Shown: positions 60,329 through 64,000 of the stretch, in pieces
Position numbering within the stretch: position 1 is the stretch's first letter
Layout: each line of letters starts with the position of its first letter
NCBI RefSeq assembly: GCF_000402035.1
Contig: NC_021289.1
Span: 1-64,000, forward strand
DNA from: Caballeronia insecticola
Lineage (GTDB): Bacteria; Pseudomonadota; Gammaproteobacteria; Burkholderiales; Burkholderiaceae
DNA: 64,000 bases
Direction of reading: 5' to 3'
Made by a program: the position numbers and the translations under genes
The notes under the pieces: model-generated
Told to the model about the DNA's origin: nothing
The model's input: only the letters and a program-made list of their open reading frames with translations
Database searches by the model: none

Positions 60329-61768
60329 ATGCAGCCCACTTTCAGCGCGGTCGCACAGCCGCTCGCTTCGCCCGATATTCGTGTCGATACGACACCCGGC
60401 GCGCAGATTTCCGCGCGCATGGATCGACTGCCGATCACGAAGCATCTCTGGATGCTCGTGCTGCTCATCTCGCTCGGCGGATTCTTCGAAATCTACGATC
60501 TGATCTTCACCGGCTATATCGCGCCGGGCATGGCCAAAAGCGGCCTGTTGCAGACAACGACGCATGCGTTCTTCGGCTTCACGGGCATCGCGGGTTTTAT
60601 CGCGGCGACGTTCGCGGGGCTGTTCATCGGCACGTTCTTTTTCGGCTGGCTGCCGGACCGCTACGGACGCCGCAGCGTGTTCACGGTGTCGCTGCTGTGG
60701 TATTCGATCGGCTCGGCGATCATGGCGTTTCAGACCACGCCCGAAGGCGTGATCTTCTGGCGCTTCGTGACGGGCATCGGCGTGGGCGTGGAGATCATCA
60801 CCATCGACAGTTACGTGACCGAGCTCGTGCCGCAGCACATGCGCGGCCGCGCGATGGCGTTCAACCAGATGGTGATGTTCGCAGCCGCGCCCGTCGCCGC
60901 GATTCTCTCGTACTGGCTCGTGCCGGAAATCGTGTTCGGTCTCGACGGATGGCGCGTCGTGGTGCTGGCCGGATCGGTCGGTGCGGTGGTCGTGTGGTTC
61001 ATTCGCCGCGCGGTGCCGGAAAGCCCGCGCTGGCTCGCGATGCACGGCAAGATCGAGGAAAGCGAGCGGATCGTGAGCCGGATCGAGCGCGCGGTCGAGC
61101 GCGAATCCGGTGCCGCGTTGCCGCCGCCCGCGCCGGTCGTGGAGCAGCCCGCGCATCGGCGCGCGTCGCTCGGCGAGCTGTTCAACGCGCCGTATCGCTC
61201 GCGTCTCATCATGCTCATCGTCTTCAATCTTTGTCAGGCGATCGGCTATTACGGCTTCGCCAACTGGGTGCCGACGCTACTCATCGGTCAAGGCGTCACC
61301 GTGACGAAAAGCCTGCTTTACTCGTTCGTCATCGCGTTCGCATTGCCGATCGGTCCGCTGCTCGCTATGCTGTACGCCGACCGCGTGCAGCGCAAATGGC
61401 TGATTGTCGGCGGCGCGCTCGTCGTCATTGCCAGCGGTTTGGCCTTCGGTCAGATGAAGTCGCCCGTCGCGTTGATTGCGCTCGGCGTGCTCATTTCGCT
61501 CGCGGGCCAGACCATCTCGGTGTGCTATCACGCGTATCAGACCGAACTGTTCCCGACCGCCGTGCGCTGCCGTGCGAGCGGCATCGTGTATTCGGCGAGC
61601 CGCCTCGGCGCGATGATGTCGGGCTTCATCATCGCCTTCTTGCTGAAGGACTTCGGCGTGCCGGGCGTGTTCATCGGCATTACGGTGTGCATGCTGCTCG
61701 TGGCGCTCGCCATCGGCCTGTTCGGACCGAAGACCAACGGGCTGCGTCTCGAAGAGTTGAACCGCTGA
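60329..61768 (+). CDS. MFS transporter, organic-acid symporter type
   Basis: A 479-residue, 12-helix major facilitator. First-loop signature GWLPDRYGRRSVF and the mid-protein PESPRWLAMHGKIEESERI are as in sugar/aromatic-acid porters. CAGGAG lies eight bases before the selected ATG; an upstream ATG overlapping the CoA-transferase stop codon would add 21 residues without a ribosome-binding site. In this operon it should import the acid that the CoA-transferase activates and the lyase cleaves. Confidence 0.9.
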   Translation: MQPTFSAVAQPLASPDIRVDTTPGAQISARMDRLPITKHLWMLVLLISLGGFFEIYDLIFTGYIAPGMAKSGLLQTTTHAFFGFTGIAGFIAATFAGLFIGTFFFGWLPDRYGRRSVFTVSLLWYSIGSAIMAFQTTPEGVIFWRFVTGIGVGVEIITIDSYVTELVPQHMRGRAMAFNQMVMFAAAPVAAILSYWLVPEIVFGLDGWRVVVLAGSVGAVVVWFIRRAVPESPRWLAMHGKIEESERIVSRIERAVERESGAALPPPAPVVEQPAHRRASLGELFNAPYRSRLIMLIVFNLCQAIGYYGFANWVPTLLIGQGVTVTKSLLYSFVIAFALPIGPLLAMLYADRVQRKWLIVGGALVVIASGLAFGQMKSPVALIALGVLISLAGQTISVCYHAYQTELFPTAVRCRASGIVYSASRLGAMMSGFIIAFLLKDFGVPGVFIGITVCMLLVALAIGLFGPKTNGLRLEELNR

Positions 61769-61919
61769 ATTCGACGCATCGAAACCCGGATGCTTCAGCT
61801 TTGAAGTAAATGCTGCATGGCATATAGACGCGCCACATTCAAGGAGACTAGTATCCGCCCAAAGCCGTATTCGCCGCACTTTCAGTTCCCTGTCAGCAGG
61901 TGTTTCAAGGAGACGTGCC

Positions 61920-63014
61920 ATGAATACGGCTGGACGATCGCGCACTTCGCTGCGCCTCTGCGCTGCGGCGTTGCTTGCTTCGACTGCACTGCTCACTGCA
62001 TGCGGTCACGACCACGGCGGCGGCATGACGCCGGCCAACGCGGCCGATGCGCCTTTGTCATCCGACCCCGCATGCCAGAGCCTCACGCCCGCGTCGCAGG
62101 GCGGGCCGCTGCCGCAAGGCGACACCGCCGTGCTGCGCTGGCTGGGCACCGCGAATTACGAGCTGGCGTATCACGGCGTGATCGTCATCATGGACACCTA
62201 TTACGACCGGCCCGCGCGTACCGCGGCGCTCGGCTTCACGGTGCCGCAGGTGACGAAGGCGAACGTCATCCTGATCGGCCATGCGCACTCGGATCACATC
62301 AGCGATGTGGCGGCCGTCGCCGCGCAGACGAAAGCGCCGGTGATCGGCTCGGCCATCACGACGCAGGAAGCGCAGGTGCTGGGCGTGCCCGCGGCGCAAA
62401 CCATCACCGTGAAGGGCGACAACACCGAAAAGTTCACTTACGGCGACATCACCATCAGCCCGACGCACATCATTCACAGCACGATCGAAGCGGGTCTCAC
62501 GACGCAGCTCGCCGCGCTCTATGCCCTCGACGCGCCGCCGCTCACGCCCGCTGAACAGCAGCAGCACGATGCGGTATCGGCGCGCGGCTCGAACGATCCG
62601 AACATCATCACGCAGGGCACGATGGGTTTCACGTTCACCTTTCCGAACGGCTTCAGGATCGTATGGTTCGACAGCGTGAGCAACCCGAGTCCCGAAGAAA
62701 ACCAGCTCGCGACGAATCTCGCGCCGGGCGTCGATGTCGGCATTTTTCCGTGGACGCCGCATCCGATCGCCGAAACGCAGTTGACCTACACGTTCCAGCA
62801 TTTGCAGCTCTTCAAACCGAAGCTGTTCCTGCCGGATCATCACGATTCGATCTGGGGCGCGTGGCTCGATAACGGTCTTTCCCCGCTCTTCACGAAGATT
62901 CGCGACGACCTGCCCGGTACGCGTTTCGCCGAGCCGCTGTATCGCTCGCCGATCTGTATCCGCACGACCGGCAATAGCCGCGACGACTTTTATCTCGGCG
63001 GAATGGGAACCTGA
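61920..63014 (+). CDS. Metallo-beta-lactamase-fold lipoprotein
   Basis: A 364-residue exported protein with lipobox LTAC (Cys28) followed by HDHGGG. The fold's main zinc site HAHSDH lies at about 121-126. Later ligands are visible as THIIHST, IVWFDS and FLPDHHDS. It resembles UlaG-like and other metallo-hydrolases that act on lactones, phosphoesters or amides, and the substrate is unknown. CAAGGAG lies eight bases before the ATG. It is probably outer-membrane anchored and stands alone. Confidence 0.85.
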   Translation: MNTAGRSRTSLRLCAAALLASTALLTACGHDHGGGMTPANAADAPLSSDPACQSLTPASQGGPLPQGDTAVLRWLGTANYELAYHGVIVIMDTYYDRPARTAALGFTVPQVTKANVILIGHAHSDHISDVAAVAAQTKAPVIGSAITTQEAQVLGVPAAQTITVKGDNTEKFTYGDITISPTHIIHSTIEAGLTTQLAALYALDAPPLTPAEQQQHDAVSARGSNDPNIITQGTMGFTFTFPNGFRIVWFDSVSNPSPEENQLATNLAPGVDVGIFPWTPHPIAETQLTYTFQHLQLFKPKLFLPDHHDSIWGAWLDNGLSPLFTKIRDDLPGTRFAEPLYRSPICIRTTGNSRDDFYLGGMGT

Positions 63015-63291
63015 ACGCTTGATCGCCATGCGTCGCGAGATATAGCGCCACCGTCACGAAACCTTCATCGTCCTGCGCGGACCATCGCTTGAATGCACCT
63101 CGTTCGAGCATGGTCCGCGCGGCGCTTTCCGCAAACATTTGCGGGAACGACTCCTGCATGCCTTGTTCTAAGCGAGCGACGAGGGCGAACCGGGCTCGCG
63201 CTTGACATCCTTTCTCGCTTCCACGACAACGCTCGCTCCATCCCGCCGCCCATGCATCGGACGCCGCGCGGAGCTTGCAGGTTTGGGCCAA

Positions 63292-63693
63292 ATGAACACG
63301 CAACTCAGCACGCAACTCAGCGAACAATGTAAGTCTCGCTTGTATCGAATGAAATTCGAGGCGCCTGTCGAAAACGTCGCTTTCGTGATGGCGGACAGTC
63401 GCGAGGCTGCCTGGCGTATCGGCAAGACGGTGATGGCGGTGTTGCACAGCGTCGGCATTCAGGATGTATCGGTGCACGACATTCGCTCGTTCAGGGAACT
63501 CATGCGCACGGGCGTCAGCGAGGACGAAGATCTGCGCATTTTCGAACTCGCCGCGTCGGACGGACAAGTCGATGAATGGACGCGCGCGCCGTACTTCTTC
63601 ACTGACGACGCCTCGCTGCTCGGCAAATGGGCGGCGCTATGCGCGGATCTCGCCGCGAGCCTTGTGCGCACGGCAATTCGTCGGGCGAGATAA
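63292..63693 (+). CDS. Hypothetical cytoplasmic protein
   Basis: A 133-residue protein starting MNTQLSTQLSEQCKSRLYRMKF, with an alpha/beta-looking body (NVAFVMADSREAAWRIGKTV, then DVSVHDIRSFRELMRTGVSE). No family is recognised. The ATG has no strong ribosome-binding site; a longer reading upstream is not supported by codon use. The N-terminal NTQLSTQLS is a short peptide duplication. Confidence 0.55.
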   Translation: MNTQLSTQLSEQCKSRLYRMKFEAPVENVAFVMADSREAAWRIGKTVMAVLHSVGIQDVSVHDIRSFRELMRTGVSEDEDLRIFELAASDGQVDEWTRAPYFFTDDASLLGKWAALCADLAASLVRTAIRRAR

Positions 63694-63845
63694 GACCGGC
63701 AAAATCGAGAATACGCACGGGTACGTCGTGTGCTTGCGGCACGATCAGGCGCCGTGCGCCGAGAGAATGCGTGCCATCCGGCGAGCGCTTCTCCGCATGC
63801 TCACGGCGCGTCCCTTTGCGTCGTACGAGAGTGACGGGGTGCCGC

Positions 63846-64000
63846 ATGATCCGGTCGTATAACCATAAAGGCTTCGTGCTCGAAGTGGCCGTCGAGACGA
63901 GTTGTCGCCTGGTGCCTCAACCTGCTTCGATCCGGTATCTCGCGATCGTGACGATCAGCCGCTCGGGCAGACCTGTGACCGCGTTCTCGCCGCTATGCGT
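63846..64000 (+). CDS. Partial hypothetical protein, cut by the window edge
   Basis: An open frame from ATG runs to the last base without a stop codon. It starts MIRSYNHKGFVLEVAVE and continues with IRYLAIVTISRSGRPV. It follows the preceding hypothetical gene by 152 bases on the same strand. No family can be named from this fragment, and the coding call is provisional. Confidence 0.45.
   Translation, partial: MIRSYNHKGFVLEVAVETSCRLVPQPASIRYLAIVTISRSGRPVTAFSPLC

Overview
The window is about 65% GC and carries dense, two-strand, alpha/beta-proteobacterial style coding. Gene content (chromosome-2 type parA-parB-rep, an acoXABC operon with AcoR, TRAP and LysR/LacI units, many exported lipoproteins) points to Burkholderiaceae, most likely Burkholderia, Paraburkholderia or Caballeronia. 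The left edge looks like the conventional zero point of a secondary chromosome or megaplasmid: parA and parB, a short AT-rich repeat-bearing gap, then a replication protein. No rRNA, tRNA, CRISPR array or insertion sequence was seen.

Layout. 0-4 kb: partition and replication module with inverted and direct repeats. 4-6.3 kb: a complete rpoD-type primary sigma factor, ending in a strong terminator. 6.3-12.2 kb: mixed genes (exported proteins, a metallopeptidase-like protein, a chemoreceptor, a YfcG-type glutathione transferase, an SDR). 12.4-19.8 kb: acetoin catabolism, with the sigma-54 activator AcoR, a clear -24/-12 promoter, acoXABC and a lipoate-ligase-like gene. 19.8-22 kb: membrane and cell-envelope proteins. 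21.8-25.8 kb: DeoR regulator divergent from NudK, then modABC behind a ModE-like palindrome. 26-29.5 kb: methylglutaconyl-CoA hydratase-like enzyme, a glutathione transferase, and a DUF1016 PDDEXK nuclease with intragenic palindromes. 29.6-36.4 kb: PQQ sugar dehydrogenase with its cytochrome c, lipoproteins, a 55-residue small ORF coupled to a VOC-like gene, a polysaccharide pyruvyl transferase, an L,D-transpeptidase and a LysR gene. 36.4-44.9 kb: a DHA2 exporter, then a TRAP transporter, LacI regulator and catabolic enzymes behind three related operators.

44.9-53.5 kb: a GGDEF protein, then a minus-strand block led by an ECF sigma and a membrane anti-sigma factor. It encodes two cyclopropane-synthase-like methyltransferases, a DUF1295 membrane protein, a lipocalin, an FAD oxidoreductase and DUF1365, with repeated 4-base start/stop overlaps. 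This looks like a stress-controlled membrane-lipid modification system and is the best candidate for new biology here.

53.6-64 kb: a small SET-domain protein with a complete post-SET cysteine motif, a GlcD-like flavoprotein, a cupin, and a LysR-controlled unit (HMG-CoA-lyase-like enzyme, class III CoA-transferase, MFS transporter). That unit reads as a short uptake-activation-cleavage pathway for a 3-hydroxy-3-methylglutarate-like acid. It is followed by a metallo-beta-lactamase-fold lipoprotein and a gene cut by the right edge.
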